This document shows, one piece after another, positions 45,015 through 54,067 of a stretch of 64,000 nt of DNA (the first letter of the stretch is position 1; every line of letters begins with the position of its first letter). Position numbers and translations under genes: made by a program. The stretch covers positions 35,184 to 99,183 of the forward strand of contig NZ_FOZZ01000013.1 of the NCBI RefSeq assembly GCF_900116225.1. Reading direction: 5' to 3'. Origin of the DNA: Sphingobacterium wenxiniae (lineage in GTDB: Bacteria > Bacteroidota > Bacteroidia > Sphingobacteriales > Sphingobacteriaceae). The notes under the pieces were generated by a model, which did not search any database, was not told where the DNA came from, and worked only from the letters and a program-made list of their open reading frames with translations.

Positions 45015-47435
45015 ATGAGCTTTACAAACATATATAAAAAAGAAATAGCGTCTTATTTTAATGGCCTGATAGGGTATTTAGCCATAGGCTTATTTCTTTT
45101 ACTATCAGGGCTTGTGCTCTGGATCTTCCCGGACACCTCCATCTTGGATGCCGGTTATGCCCAATTAGATGGTTTCTTTTCCATAGCGCCTTACCTTTTT
45201 CTGTTTTTAATCCCCGCTATAGCCATGCGGTCTATTGCCGGAGAAAAAGCTGACGGAACATTCGATCTGCTATTGAGCCGACCTTATACACTAAAGGATA
45301 TTGTGTTAGGGAAATATTTAGGTATTAACAGTATAGGTATCTTATCTATTGCTCCGACATTAATATATGCAATTTCAGTTTACCTGTTGGCGTACCCCAA
45401 GGGTAATATTGACATCGGTGCAACAATCGGTTCTTATATTGGACTTTTGTTTCTGACGAGTAGCTATGCCGCCATCAGCATTTTTTGCTCTTCACTGACC
45501 AAGAACCCTATTGTCTCATTTTTATTAGCTGTATTTGCCTGTTTTCTGGCGTACTATGGTCTTGATGCCGGCAGTCAATTAGCTGTTTTCCAGCCGGCAG
45601 AAGATTTTATAAAGGACTTAGGTATTCGCACCCACTACGACAGTATCAGCCGTGGTGTATTAACGGCCAAAGACCTGATTTATTTCCTTTCTTTATCAGC
45701 TATCTTCATTCTGTTCACTATCGGACATCTAGGCAGAAAATTCAGAAAAAGACAACAAACATTCACCGCATACGGCATTGGTGTAGCACTCTTTTTTATA
45801 TTAAACAGTACAAGCTTCACTAATCTATTTGGCAGGATAGATTTCACTGAAGATAAGCGCTTTACCTTATCTAACACTTCAGAAAGAATCATCAACCAAC
45901 TGGACGAAAACATCTATATTACGATTTTTTTAGATGGTGATCTGCCGAGTGGATTTGCCCGCTTGAAACAAGAAACCATCAACATGGCAAGCGACCTCAA
46001 AGCGCTATCTGGTGGTAAGATTAAATTTACTGTTATCGATCCGCTAGAAGGTAATCAGGAAGAGCAGCAAAAGTTCACCCAAGCCTTAATCGAAAGAGGG
46101 GTTTTCCCGACCAACCTCAGCGTAAGAACAGAAGCTGGTTTTACACAAAAGCTCATATTTCCTGCAGCAATCGTCAGTACAGAAGACCAAGAGCTAACTG
46201 TCAACCTCCTGCAACAAAAAACAGGGGCAAAACCCGAAGAGGCATTGAATAATTCCATACAGAATCTGGAATATGCCTTTATATCGGCAATTGGTAAAGT
46301 TGTCCAGCAGGAAACAGCTTTTATAGGATTTACAGAAGGGCATGGCGAACCCTCGGATCTGGAACTTTATGACGCGATGCACAGCATCATGACCGGAAAC
46401 CAAGTAGGACGGGTAAACCTGGATTCTGTCACGTATGAATCACTCCAACAACTGAAAGTATTGTTTGTCGTCAAGCCCCAATCGGCTTTTTCGGAAAGTG
46501 ACAAGTATAAGATTGATTACTTTGTCCGTAATGGCGGTCGGGTGGTCTGGACTATAGATCAGGTTGATGCTAGCTTGGACAACCTACGGCAAGCTGCCAG
46601 TCAGCCGCTCATCGGGAAACAATTGAATTTGGACGATCTGTTTTTTCTGTACGGGTTTCGACTAAACTACAATGTATTGGCAGATCTAAATTGTGGACAA
46701 ATTCCAATGTCTATAGGTAATATCGGAGGTCAAGCCCAAATCGAGTTAGTACCGTGGTACTTTTTCCCCATTTTAATGCCTACCAGTGCAAATCCAATTG
46801 TAAAAAACCTTGATGGTATACGCACCGAATTTATCGGCACTATAGATACCATTGAAACACCTCGAATCAGGAAAGAAGTCTTGCTAAGCTCCTCTCCTTT
46901 CGCCAGAACCATTGCCACCCCAGCGCCAATCTCATTACAGATGATTGAAGAAGCGCCAGATCCGGCAAAATTCAAGACAAACCCCCAACCTGTAGCACTA
47001 TTGCTTTCTGGGAAATTCCCTTATATTTTTGAGAATAGACCAGCCCCGGAAGGTATTCAGCAGGCAATAGACTTGACTTCGACAAGTCGAGAGACAAAAA
47101 TGTTGGTATTCGCCGATGGCGACTGGCTGATTAATCAGGTAAACCACAAAGATCAATCGCCATATCCACTGGGTTGGGATCGCTATACAGAACAACAATT
47201 TGCCAACAAAACACTTTTACAGAATATTGTCGATTATCTGCTCAACGATGAAGAGGTCATCAACCTGCGCAATAGAGAGGTAAAGCTCCGCTTACTTGAC
47301 CAAGCGAAAGTCAAAGCGGAAAAAACAACATGGCAGCTTATCAATGTTGCACTTCCGCTTATCGTTCTTTTGCTATTTGGGATAGAGCAACAGTTTTGGC
47401 GAAAACGTAAATATCAAAGACTTCCGAAGTTTTGA
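45015..47435 (+). CDS. Fused GldF-GldG ABC transporter protein
   Basis: 806-residue membrane protein. Residues about 1-240 are a GldF-type ABC-2 permease with six hydrophobic segments (FNGLIGYLAIGLFLLLSG, AMRSIAGEKADGTFDLLLS). From about 245 on it is GldG-like: an anchor helix (FTAYGIGVALFFILNSTSF), FTEDKRFTLSNTSERIINQ, a long periplasmic GIFT/DUF-type domain, and a C-terminal helix (INVALPLIVLLLFG). In gliding flavobacteria these are two proteins, GldF and GldG. The ATG at 45015 is preferred; an earlier in-frame GTG (44895) would pass through the preceding terminator. The ATPase GldA is not adjacent. The final residues RLPKF and the stop come from a double-palindrome element. Confidence 0.88.
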   Translation: MSFTNIYKKEIASYFNGLIGYLAIGLFLLLSGLVLWIFPDTSILDAGYAQLDGFFSIAPYLFLFLIPAIAMRSIAGEKADGTFDLLLSRPYTLKDIVLGKYLGINSIGILSIAPTLIYAISVYLLAYPKGNIDIGATIGSYIGLLFLTSSYAAISIFCSSLTKNPIVSFLLAVFACFLAYYGLDAGSQLAVFQPAEDFIKDLGIRTHYDSISRGVLTAKDLIYFLSLSAIFILFTIGHLGRKFRKRQQTFTAYGIGVALFFILNSTSFTNLFGRIDFTEDKRFTLSNTSERIINQLDENIYITIFLDGDLPSGFARLKQETINMASDLKALSGGKIKFTVIDPLEGNQEEQQKFTQALIERGVFPTNLSVRTEAGFTQKLIFPAAIVSTEDQELTVNLLQQKTGAKPEEALNNSIQNLEYAFISAIGKVVQQETAFIGFTEGHGEPSDLELYDAMHSIMTGNQVGRVNLDSVTYESLQQLKVLFVVKPQSAFSESDKYKIDYFVRNGGRVVWTIDQVDASLDNLRQAASQPLIGKQLNLDDLFFLYGFRLNYNVLADLNCGQIPMSIGNIGGQAQIELVPWYFFPILMPTSANPIVKNLDGIRTEFIGTIDTIETPRIRKEVLLSSSPFARTIATPAPISLQMIEEAPDPAKFKTNPQPVALLLSGKFPYIFENRPAPEGIQQAIDLTSTSRETKMLVFADGDWLINQVNHKDQSPYPLGWDRYTEQQFANKTLLQNIVDYLLNDEEVINLRNREVKLRLLDQAKVKAEKTTWQLINVALPLIVLLLFGIEQQFWRKRKYQRLPKF

Positions 47436-47450
47436 GAACTTCGGAAGTCT
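47418..47450. repeat. Double-palindrome element, copy 2 (ACTTCCGAAGT type), overlapping the GldFG stop
   Basis: Same 33-bp element as at 17033-17065, differing only in the three central bases. It encodes the last five residues and the TGA (47433-47435) of the GldFG gene, and separates it from the convergent CoA-transferase gene, where it can terminate both. Confidence 0.85.
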
Positions 47451-47460
47451 ATACTGCAAC

Positions 47461-48951
47461 TTACTTCTTCATTGTCCCAGTTTGTTGCAGGCGCAAGTGC
47501 CAACTAAATGCTTCTTCCAGCAAATGTGGCGTATGCCCTCCTCGCTCACAAGCTCGATCAAAATAAGACTGTAGTTCTTCTCTGAAATCCGGATGCACAC
47601 AATTATCAATAATCTTTTGTGCACGCTCCCGTGGAGCTAAGCCCCGCAAATCCGCCAAACCAATATCCGTTACTAGAATATCCACATCATGTTCTGTATG
47701 ATCCACATGAGATACCATCGGCAATACATGGGAAATCGTATTATTCTTGGATGCCGATTGGGCAACGAAAATACTTAAATAAGCATTCCGTGCAAAATCC
47801 CCCGAGCCGCCGATACCATTCATAATCTTCGTACCGCCAATGTGGGTCGAATTGACATTACCATAAATATCGAACTCAATAGCCGTATTAATCGCAATAA
47901 TACCTAAACGGCGGATCAATCCCGGTGTATTGGAAATATTCTGCGGACGCAAAACAATTTTCTCCCGGTAATTCTGCAGATTGCCAAATACCCGATCATA
48001 GCACGCTGCAGATACAGTTATTGATGATGCCGATGCAAATGACAGTTTCCCTGAATCAATCAAGTCAAATGTACTATCCTGCAACACTTCGGAGAACATC
48101 GTCAAATCGTAGAAATTACTGTCTTTGAAACCTGTCAATACCGCATTCGCCACCTTCCCAATACCTGCTTGAATAGGCAACAGACGGTCAGTCAAATGCC
48201 CTAACTGCACCTCATTCTCAAAGAATGCCAATATGTGGTTAGCAATAGCAATGGTCTTTGGATCAGGCTCTGCAATATCCGCAGGGCTGTCCTGCTTATC
48301 GGTAAACACGATGCCGACAATTTTCGTTGGATCGATTGCTATCGTTTTACGTCCGATTTTATTCCATGGCGCAACGATAGGAATAACGTTACGATAAGGA
48401 TAATTTTCTGCCTTATAAATATCATGGATACCATAAATATCCATTGGGATGGCTGTATTGATTTCAATAATCACCTTTTCCGCCAGTTCTGCAAAAGTGG
48501 CTGAATTACCCACCGAAGTGGTAGGCACAAGACTACCGTCTCTATCAATGAATGCTACCTCAATAACTGCAATATCCACCGGTGGAAGATTTTTATTATG
48601 CAGCAATTCGGCACTTTCGCTCAAATGCTGATCGATAAAGAGTACTTCACCACTGTTGATTTTACTTCGCAATACCTTATCTACCTGAAAGGGCATACGC
48701 TTCTTCAGAGCGCCGGCTTCCGCCAGTTTTCCATCGGTATCATGACCTAAAGAAGCACCGGTCATTAAAGTTATCTTTAGGTTTTCATTTTTTGCACGTT
48801 CTGCCAATGCTTCCAACACAACCTTGCTATCTCCTGCTTTGGTAAACCCACTGGAACCAACGACCATATCGTTTTCAAAGATCTGTACTGCCTTTTGGGC
48901 CGTCATTATTTTGTCTTTAAGTGATGCTAATTTTATTCTTTCTTCTACCAT
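47461..48951 (-). CDS. Acetyl-CoA hydrolase/transferase family protein (class I CoA-transferase)
   Basis: 496-residue cytoplasmic enzyme of the Cat1/AarC family, which moves CoA between acetate, succinate or propionate and can hydrolyse acetyl-CoA. It carries VGSSGFTKAGDSKVV near the N-terminus, the Glu-containing segment TAIEFDIYGNVNSTH (presumed glutamyl-CoA nucleophile), and GIGGSGDFARNAYLSIFV, all diagnostic. The length fits AarC (505). sucD lies 3 kb away but is not in the same operon. Succinyl-CoA:acetate transferase is the most likely activity. Confidence 0.87.
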   Translation of the reverse strand: MVEERIKLASLKDKIMTAQKAVQIFENDMVVGSSGFTKAGDSKVVLEALAERAKNENLKITLMTGASLGHDTDGKLAEAGALKKRMPFQVDKVLRSKINSGEVLFIDQHLSESAELLHNKNLPPVDIAVIEVAFIDRDGSLVPTTSVGNSATFAELAEKVIIEINTAIPMDIYGIHDIYKAENYPYRNVIPIVAPWNKIGRKTIAIDPTKIVGIVFTDKQDSPADIAEPDPKTIAIANHILAFFENEVQLGHLTDRLLPIQAGIGKVANAVLTGFKDSNFYDLTMFSEVLQDSTFDLIDSGKLSFASASSITVSAACYDRVFGNLQNYREKIVLRPQNISNTPGLIRRLGIIAINTAIEFDIYGNVNSTHIGGTKIMNGIGGSGDFARNAYLSIFVAQSASKNNTISHVLPMVSHVDHTEHDVDILVTDIGLADLRGLAPRERAQKIIDNCVHPDFREELQSYFDRACERGGHTPHLLEEAFSWHLRLQQTGTMKK

Positions 48952-49136
48952 TTTTATTGATACGATCTTTTAATATTTCTGTCTTTGCTATATGCAACAA
49001 ATCTGTACAAAATACTGAAAATAAGATTATCGTAGTGTAAAAATGACACAAATCATGCAAACGCGTAGTTATTGCCACAATGGGAGTTGCTTATGTCATT
49101 TAAAAACAAGAAATTTATAGCACGAAGAAGAAAATC

Positions 49137-49949
49137 ATGGACAATAAACGCTATGTAGACAAATATTACTTGACGGATGTGGACGCGTTTCCCGATAGCA
49201 TCTATTGTCATCATGCCATGATGGGGGAAGTCATTCAAGAGCACAGTCACCAAAAGGGGCAGTTTTTATACACCGAAGGTGGTATGGTTTTTCTACGCAC
49301 GAGAGAAAAGTCCTATTATCTGCCGGCAAGGCATTATATCTGGATCCCGCCAGAAGTTGAGCACAGCATCCATCCCAGCAATCCCGAAGTCATCATGCGC
49401 AATCTCTACTTCCCTGTCTTCGATACTGACACTGATTTTTACAATAAAGTCAACATATATCCGGTCAACGATTTATTAATCGAACTCATTATGTTCACCA
49501 ACCGCTGGAACGGAAACATATTCCCTTCTGAAGAGGCAAAATTTGCTATCGCTAAGGCTTTCAAACTTATCCTGCCCGAGCTTTCCCATACAGAATTACC
49601 GCTTGCCCTACCCTATCCTAAGCATCCTCTTCTTAAAGAAGTCGTTACATTCTTAGAGAAGAAAATGGCAGACAATCTGCATATCAAAGCTGTAGCTACC
49701 AACTTTGATATAAGCGACCGTACACTATCCCGCCTATTTCAGAGAGAGCTAAACATGACCTTTATCCAGTATTACACACAACTACGTATGCTCACCGCTT
49801 TAAAACTACTACTGGACAGCGGGCTCAGCATCCACGAAGTAGCCATTCAGGTCGGCTATACCAGCTTACCTACATTCAGTAATACATTCAATAAAATCAT
49901 AGGCGTCAGACCGACAGAATACGTCAAGAACAAAAAATTATTATTATAA
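49137..49949 (+). CDS. AraC family transcriptional regulator
   Basis: 270-residue regulator: N-terminal cupin-like sensor domain (about 20-100, MGEVIQEHSHQKGQFLYTEGG and HYIWIPPEVEHSI) and C-terminal AraC double helix-turn-helix (about 165-265, LHIKAVATNFDISDRTLSR and IHEVAIQVGYTSLPTFSNTF). Its stop is 14 bases before a DUF1080 lipoprotein gene on the same strand, so the two are co-transcribed. A sugar or 3-keto-sugar effector is plausible but inferred from that pairing only. Confidence 0.9.
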   Translation: MDNKRYVDKYYLTDVDAFPDSIYCHHAMMGEVIQEHSHQKGQFLYTEGGMVFLRTREKSYYLPARHYIWIPPEVEHSIHPSNPEVIMRNLYFPVFDTDTDFYNKVNIYPVNDLLIELIMFTNRWNGNIFPSEEAKFAIAKAFKLILPELSHTELPLALPYPKHPLLKEVVTFLEKKMADNLHIKAVATNFDISDRTLSRLFQRELNMTFIQYYTQLRMLTALKLLLDSGLSIHEVAIQVGYTSLPTFSNTFNKIIGVRPTEYVKNKKLLL

Positions 49950-49963
49950 CTTAAACCACTTGT

Positions 49964-50821
49964 ATGAAGCTAAAATTTATAACAGCAATTGCCTGCAGCC
50001 TTTTATTTATGAACTGTGCGAACAGCACACAAAAAAGTACCGTAGATGATAACGGCACGCCGAAACCAATACAATTATTTAATGGAAAAGACATCAACGA
50101 TTGGACCGTGAAAATCAGATTACACGAAGTTGGCGAGAACTATGCTAATACCTATCGTGTGGAAGATGGTCTATTAAAAGTTCGCTATGATGGCTATGAT
50201 GAGTTCAACCAACAATATGGCCATTTAGCATACAACACACCATACAGCTACTACGTATTACGCGTAGAATACCGGTTCGTGGACGAACAAGCTAAAGGAG
50301 GTGAAGGTTGGGCCTGGCGCAATAGTGGAGCAATGCTCCATGGCCAAGATCCAAAGACTATGTTAAAAGATCAGGATTTTCCTATCTCAATTGAGGGACA
50401 ACTGCTCGGCGGAAATGGAACGGACGAACGGACCAATTCCAACCTATGTACACCTGGTACTAATGTTGTCATTGATGACAAACTATTCACACCACATTGC
50501 AAAAGCTCAACATCCAAAACTTATCATGGTGATGACTGGGTAACAGCAGAATTTGTCGTTTTGGGAGACTCTATCATACAACATATCCTTGATAAAGAAA
50601 TCGTATTGCAGTATTTCAAACCACAAATCGGAGGAGGAAATGTAGACAATTATGATCCCGCACAAAAAATCGATGGTAAACTATTGAATCAAGGTTATAT
50701 TTACCTACAAAGTGAAAGCCATCCTATTGATTTCCGCAAAGTAGAATTATACGACCTTGCACCCTATAAAGCTGACAAAGCCAAATTGGACGAGGTTATT
50801 CAGAAAGTGTTAGCACAATAA
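49964..50821 (+). CDS. DUF1080 (3-keto-disaccharide hydrolase-like) lipoprotein
   Basis: 285-residue single-domain lipoprotein: signal with lipobox FMNC (Cys18), then the DUF1080 jellyroll from about 38 (QLFNGKDINDWTV) through SYYVLRVEYRF and GWAWRNSGAMLHGQDP to SESHPIDFRKVELYDL. It differs from the copies at 36868 and 39403 by an insert around 140-180 containing three Cys or Thr-rich segments (NLCTPGTNVV, TPHCKSSTSK). It is linked to an AraC regulator. Hydrolysis of 3-keto-glucosides or a sugar-binding role are the likely options. Confidence 0.84.
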   Translation: MKLKFITAIACSLLFMNCANSTQKSTVDDNGTPKPIQLFNGKDINDWTVKIRLHEVGENYANTYRVEDGLLKVRYDGYDEFNQQYGHLAYNTPYSYYVLRVEYRFVDEQAKGGEGWAWRNSGAMLHGQDPKTMLKDQDFPISIEGQLLGGNGTDERTNSNLCTPGTNVVIDDKLFTPHCKSSTSKTYHGDDWVTAEFVVLGDSIIQHILDKEIVLQYFKPQIGGGNVDNYDPAQKIDGKLLNQGYIYLQSESHPIDFRKVELYDLAPYKADKAKLDEVIQKVLAQ

Positions 50822-50830
50822 AAAACTTAT

Positions 50831-50862
50831 ACAGTCATTCTTTGATTTCGAAGAATGACTGT
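50831..50862 (+). terminator. Terminator of the AraC-DUF1080 operon
   Basis: 12-bp perfect stem ACAGTCATTCTT/AAGAATGACTGT with an 8-base loop. Confidence 0.75.
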
Positions 50863-50885
50863 ACTCAAAAAAGTTCAACAAGAAA

Positions 50886-50910
50886 AGGGGATGTAGAATA
50901 TACATCCCCT
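50886..50910 (-). terminator. Terminator of rpsT
   Basis: AGGGGATGTA/TACATCCCCT stem; on the minus strand a TTTTCT run follows. Confidence 0.8.
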
Positions 50911-50937
50911 AAATATTTTATAACAATCTAACTAAAG

Positions 50938-51192
50938 TTACGCTAACTTGTTAACTAACTTCGTCAATTTAGACTTGTTGTTAGCTGCTTTATTCTTGTG
51001 AATAACGTTTTTCTTAGCCAAACGATCAAGCATAGAAACAACTTTAGGCAACAATGTTTGTGCTTCAGTAGCGTCAGTTGTATTACGTAATTTCTTAATT
51101 GCGTTACGAGTTGTCTTTGCTTGGTAACGATTTCTTAAACGCTTCGCAGCGTTAGCTCTAATTCTTTTAATCGCTGATTTATGATTTGCCAT
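50938..51192 (-). CDS. rpsT: 30S ribosomal protein S20
   Basis: Small basic 16S-binding protein, 84 residues, almost entirely helical. It starts [22 protein letters not shown] and ends NKAAHN-like as [36 protein letters not shown] is the S20 signature. Monocistronic with its own promoter and terminator, as usual. Confidence 0.97.
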   Translation of the reverse strand: MANHKSAIKRIRANAAKRLRNRYQAKTTRNAIKKLRNTTDATEAQTLLPKVVSMLDRLAKKNVIHKNKAANNKSKLTKLVNKLA

Positions 51193-51238
51193 TTCTCTTA
51201 GCTATATTTATTTTTTCTTTTATACTAATTTCGGAATG

Positions 51239-51268
51239 CAAAAATAACATACTATTTCTAATATTCAA
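51239..51268 (-). promoter_or_regulatory. Promoter of rpsT
   Basis: On the minus strand: TTG (51268-51266), 19-bp spacer, TATTTTTG (51246-51239), 47 bases before the ATG. Very good match to the Bacteroidota TTG/TAnnTTTG consensus. Confidence 0.7.
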
Positions 51269-51356
51269 AATCTATTTGAAAAAATTACCTTGATACCTCC
51301 TCCTGCGCTTGATTTAATTTTTTTGACTTTTGATTTTTTACCTTTTACTTTGCATT

Positions 51357-51890
51357 ATGCAGAAGCTATCCATGGAGGAATTGAATCGAGTAGATATCGA
51401 CACCTTTAAAAATCAAACAAAAATACCGATTGTCCTTGTATTGGACAATGTACGCAGCATGCACAATGTAGGCTCTGCTTTCCGCACAGCAGACGGGTTT
51501 GCCATTGAAAAAATAATATTGTGCGGTATTACAGGAACTCCCCCGCATCGGGAGATCGAAAAGACAGCACTTGGCGCTACACAATCCGTAGATTGGGTAT
51601 ACCATAAGAACATTACAGAAGCATTGCACGACTTAAAACAAGAAGGTTACCAACTGTTGGCTATCGAACAGGCCGAAGGTAGCGTCATGCTTCACGAATT
51701 TCCGAAAGACAATGACAAAAAGTATGCCTTCATCTTTGGAAATGAGGTACATGGTGTATCTGAAGAAGCCATGCAACAGGTTGACACCTGTCTGGAAATC
51801 CCACAGTTTGGTACTAAACATTCCTTCAATGTATCAGTCACGATAGGCATTGTCTTGTGGGATTTTGTCAAGAAGTTAACGCTTTTATAA
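51357..51890 (+). CDS. SpoU family tRNA/rRNA 2'-O-methyltransferase (TrmH-like)
   Basis: 177-residue SPOUT-fold methyltransferase using SAM to methylate a ribose 2'-OH. Family motifs are [21 protein letters not shown] (motif 1, the Asn/Arg catalytic region), [13 protein letters not shown] (motif 2) and [23 protein letters not shown] (motif 3, the trefoil knot). The ATG at 51357 gives [11 protein letters not shown], the usual N-terminus; 51372 is an alternative. It lacks the N-terminal RNA-binding domain of RlmB-type enzymes. The target nucleotide cannot be assigned. Confidence 0.9.
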   Translation: MQKLSMEELNRVDIDTFKNQTKIPIVLVLDNVRSMHNVGSAFRTADGFAIEKIILCGITGTPPHREIEKTALGATQSVDWVYHKNITEALHDLKQEGYQLLAIEQAEGSVMLHEFPKDNDKKYAFIFGNEVHGVSEEAMQQVDTCLEIPQFGTKHSFNVSVTIGIVLWDFVKKLTLL

Positions 51891-51940
51891 AAAAAAGCCT
51901 CTTTTGCCGCAGTTAATTTTTAGAAGTCGTGGCAAAATGG

Positions 51941-51948
51941 TAGATTTG
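51941..51948 (+). promoter_or_regulatory. -7 box of sucD
   Basis: TAGATTTG followed by C, 22 bases before the sucD ATG, in the 79-bp gap after the methyltransferase gene. Confidence 0.55.
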
Positions 51949-51969
51949 CTTTGCAAAAAAACAGAAAAA

Positions 51970-52842
51970 ATGAGTGTATTAGTAAATAAAGATTCTAAAG
52001 TAATCGTACAAGGTTTTACCGGCAATGAAGGTACTTACCATGCGTCTCAAATGATTGAGTACGGAACAAACGTTGTTGGTGGTGTTACTCCAGGTAAAGG
52101 TGGTCAATCACACTTAGACCGTCCTGTATTCAATACTGTTCAAGATGCAGTAGACGCAACCGGTGCTAACGTTTCTATTATTTTCGTTCCACCTGCTTTT
52201 GCTGCTGACGCGATTATGGAAGCTGCTGCTGCAGGAATTGGAGTTATCGTATGTATCACAGAGGGTATCCCTACAAAAGATATGATTCAAGTAAAATCTT
52301 ACTTGAGCGACAAAAATTCTCGTTTAATCGGACCTAACTGTCCTGGTATCATCACTGCGGAAGAAGCTAAAATCGGTATCATGCCAGGTTTTATCTTCAA
52401 AAAAGGTAAAGTAGGTATTGTTTCCAAATCAGGTACATTGACTTACGAAGCTGTTGACCAGACTGTAAAAGCAGGATTAGGTATCACTACAGCCATCGGT
52501 ATCGGCGGTGACCCTATTATCGGTACAACAACGAAAGAAGCTGTTGAATTGTTAATGAACGATCCTGAAACCGAAGGTATCATCATGATTGGTGAAATCG
52601 GTGGAGGTATGGAAGCTGAAGCGGCTCGTTGGATCAAAGAACACGGCACTAAACCTGTAGTAGGTTTTATCGCAGGACAAACTGCGCCTCCAGGACGCCG
52701 TATGGGTCACGCTGGAGCTATCGTTGGTGGTGCTGATGATACAGCTGCTGCTAAAATGGCTATCATGCGTGAGTGTGGTATCCGCGTAGTAGAATCTCCT
52801 GCGGAAATCGGTGCAGCTATTGCTGAAGAATTAGCGAAATAG
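51970..52842 (+). CDS. sucD: Succinate-CoA ligase [ADP-forming] subunit alpha
   Basis: TCA-cycle enzyme subunit, 290 residues, that carries CoA and the phosphohistidine. It begins [24 protein letters not shown]; the CoA site segment [10 protein letters not shown] and the phospho-His loop [13 protein letters not shown] are intact. Upstream in-frame residues (from 51904) do not resemble the family, so 51970 is chosen. sucC is not next to it, so the two subunits are encoded apart, which occurs in many Bacteroidota. Codon usage suggests high expression. Confidence 0.96.
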   Translation: MSVLVNKDSKVIVQGFTGNEGTYHASQMIEYGTNVVGGVTPGKGGQSHLDRPVFNTVQDAVDATGANVSIIFVPPAFAADAIMEAAAAGIGVIVCITEGIPTKDMIQVKSYLSDKNSRLIGPNCPGIITAEEAKIGIMPGFIFKKGKVGIVSKSGTLTYEAVDQTVKAGLGITTAIGIGGDPIIGTTTKEAVELLMNDPETEGIIMIGEIGGGMEAEAARWIKEHGTKPVVGFIAGQTAPPGRRMGHAGAIVGGADDTAAAKMAIMRECGIRVVESPAEIGAAIAEELAK

Positions 52843-52863
52843 TCTAAGCGACATAACTGTATT

Positions 52864-52900
52864 AAAAAAAGGATTTTCCAATTGGAAGATCCTTTTTTAT
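52864..52900. terminator. Terminator of sucD
   Basis: A-run, GGAT-T-TTCC, loop AATT, GGAA-G-ATCC, T-run; usable in both directions. Confidence 0.85.
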
Positions 52901-52910
52901 TTACTTATGA

Positions 52911-53361
52911 TCAGTCTTCTATTAAATCTAACATAAACTCAACTTTATCGCAGATTTCTCTTAATCCAACACCATTTTTCATATTCAATAACTCACTATT
53001 GTCTTTCCAATTTAAAAAATCTTCAGAATCACGCCAATACAACCAGTATTCATTTGAAAAATCATTAAACCTTCCGTCAGCAATTTTGATTCTATTTCTA
53101 ATTTTTTCATAAGTATCCTTCCTCTCACCAACACTCTCATTAAATGATAAACCGTAATAAAAATGCCGCTTATCAGTCATTCCAAATTGAAAGCTCCAAT
53201 AATTCCCCTATAATACGAGAATGCGTCCTCATTTCATCCCGTTCCATATTAAGAAGGGAAATTAAATTAAAATTTTCACCTTTCTGGTTACTTACCTTTC
53301 TCGAAAAGGCTAAAAGTGAGCTTAAGTCTTCTAATAACTGTAATTTCATTTGTTTAATCAA
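52911..53361 (-). pseudogene. Decayed PD-(D/E)XK nuclease family gene with internal deletion
   Basis: Two minus-strand pieces in different frames. The first (53361 to 53173, 62 residues) reads like the N-terminus of the PD-(D/E)XK family of unknown function, with ENFNLISLLNMERDEMRTHS followed by GELL, where NP and the nuclease core normally follow. The second (53180 to 52911, 89 residues, extendable upstream to SFQFGMTDKRHFYYGLSF) looks like the C-terminus of such a protein, ending EICDKVEFMLDLIED. The roughly 200 residues between, including the catalytic motif, are gone and the frame is shifted at about 53175. Family assignment is from memory of the N-terminal pattern; the two-piece structure is seen directly. 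Confidence 0.6.
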
Positions 53362-53450
53362 CTTACACTACTCAGGTTCAAACTTCAAACTCACTATGAC
53401 AGCATCTCCTGCATTTGCCATAGATTAACATACGCAAAAGTTCTTTTTCA

Positions 53451-53948
53451 TTAGACATTATTGTCATCCGCAGAAGGCCCGTAGATTCCCGGAACAGGAA
53501 TATCCAGCATTCTCAAATAGACTGAAAGCTGTCCCCTATGGTGAACCAGATGGTTCTGGATAATGAAGCGCATAGCACCTATTTTCGGCATCTCAGCAAT
53601 TACGTGCTCTCCTGCTTTCAATTTCCACAATGAAGACCAATCTTCATCTGACAACGCATTAATCATCGCTACATTCTTTTCATAACCATCATCCAGCTTA
53701 GCCAAAATCTCTGCTACAGTTGTAGGCTTGAAAGGCACATAATGCTGATGAAAATCAAACTCTACTAAGCCAAGACCCCCAGCCACCCAATTATGCAATT
53801 CCACAACATGACCCGCCAATTCACCTGCTGACATCGACTTAACATGCGGCTTCCAGCTTAAGTGTTTATCCTCCAACCGCTCGACAATACGTCTTGTATT
53901 TGCTGTCTCTCGTTCCAGTTCAATCAAAAATCCCTCTTTTATGCTCAT
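53451..53948 (-). CDS. DinB family protein
   Basis: 165-residue four-helix-bundle protein. Helix 2 carries the metal-binding His in GELAGHVVELHNW (about residue 47), and the C-terminal half has QNHLVHHRGQLSVYLRMLD, the HxxxHRGQ-type metal site of DinB/DUF664 proteins, followed by VPGIYGPSADD, a common end. Members include bacillithiol/thiol transferases and proteins of unknown role; no specific activity is assigned. Single gene. Confidence 0.88.
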   Translation of the reverse strand: MSIKEGFLIELERETANTRRIVERLEDKHLSWKPHVKSMSAGELAGHVVELHNWVAGGLGLVEFDFHQHYVPFKPTTVAEILAKLDDGYEKNVAMINALSDEDWSSLWKLKAGEHVIAEMPKIGAMRFIIQNHLVHHRGQLSVYLRMLDIPVPGIYGPSADDNNV

Positions 53949-54067
53949 AATATTGATACTTTTATTCTTTCTAAATTTAGGTAAAAATAAATTAGTATAT
54001 GATGTTTTTTACAACTGGATTAATATCAAAAACATTGAAAGTATGTTATTTTAATCCTCTTGCCTCC

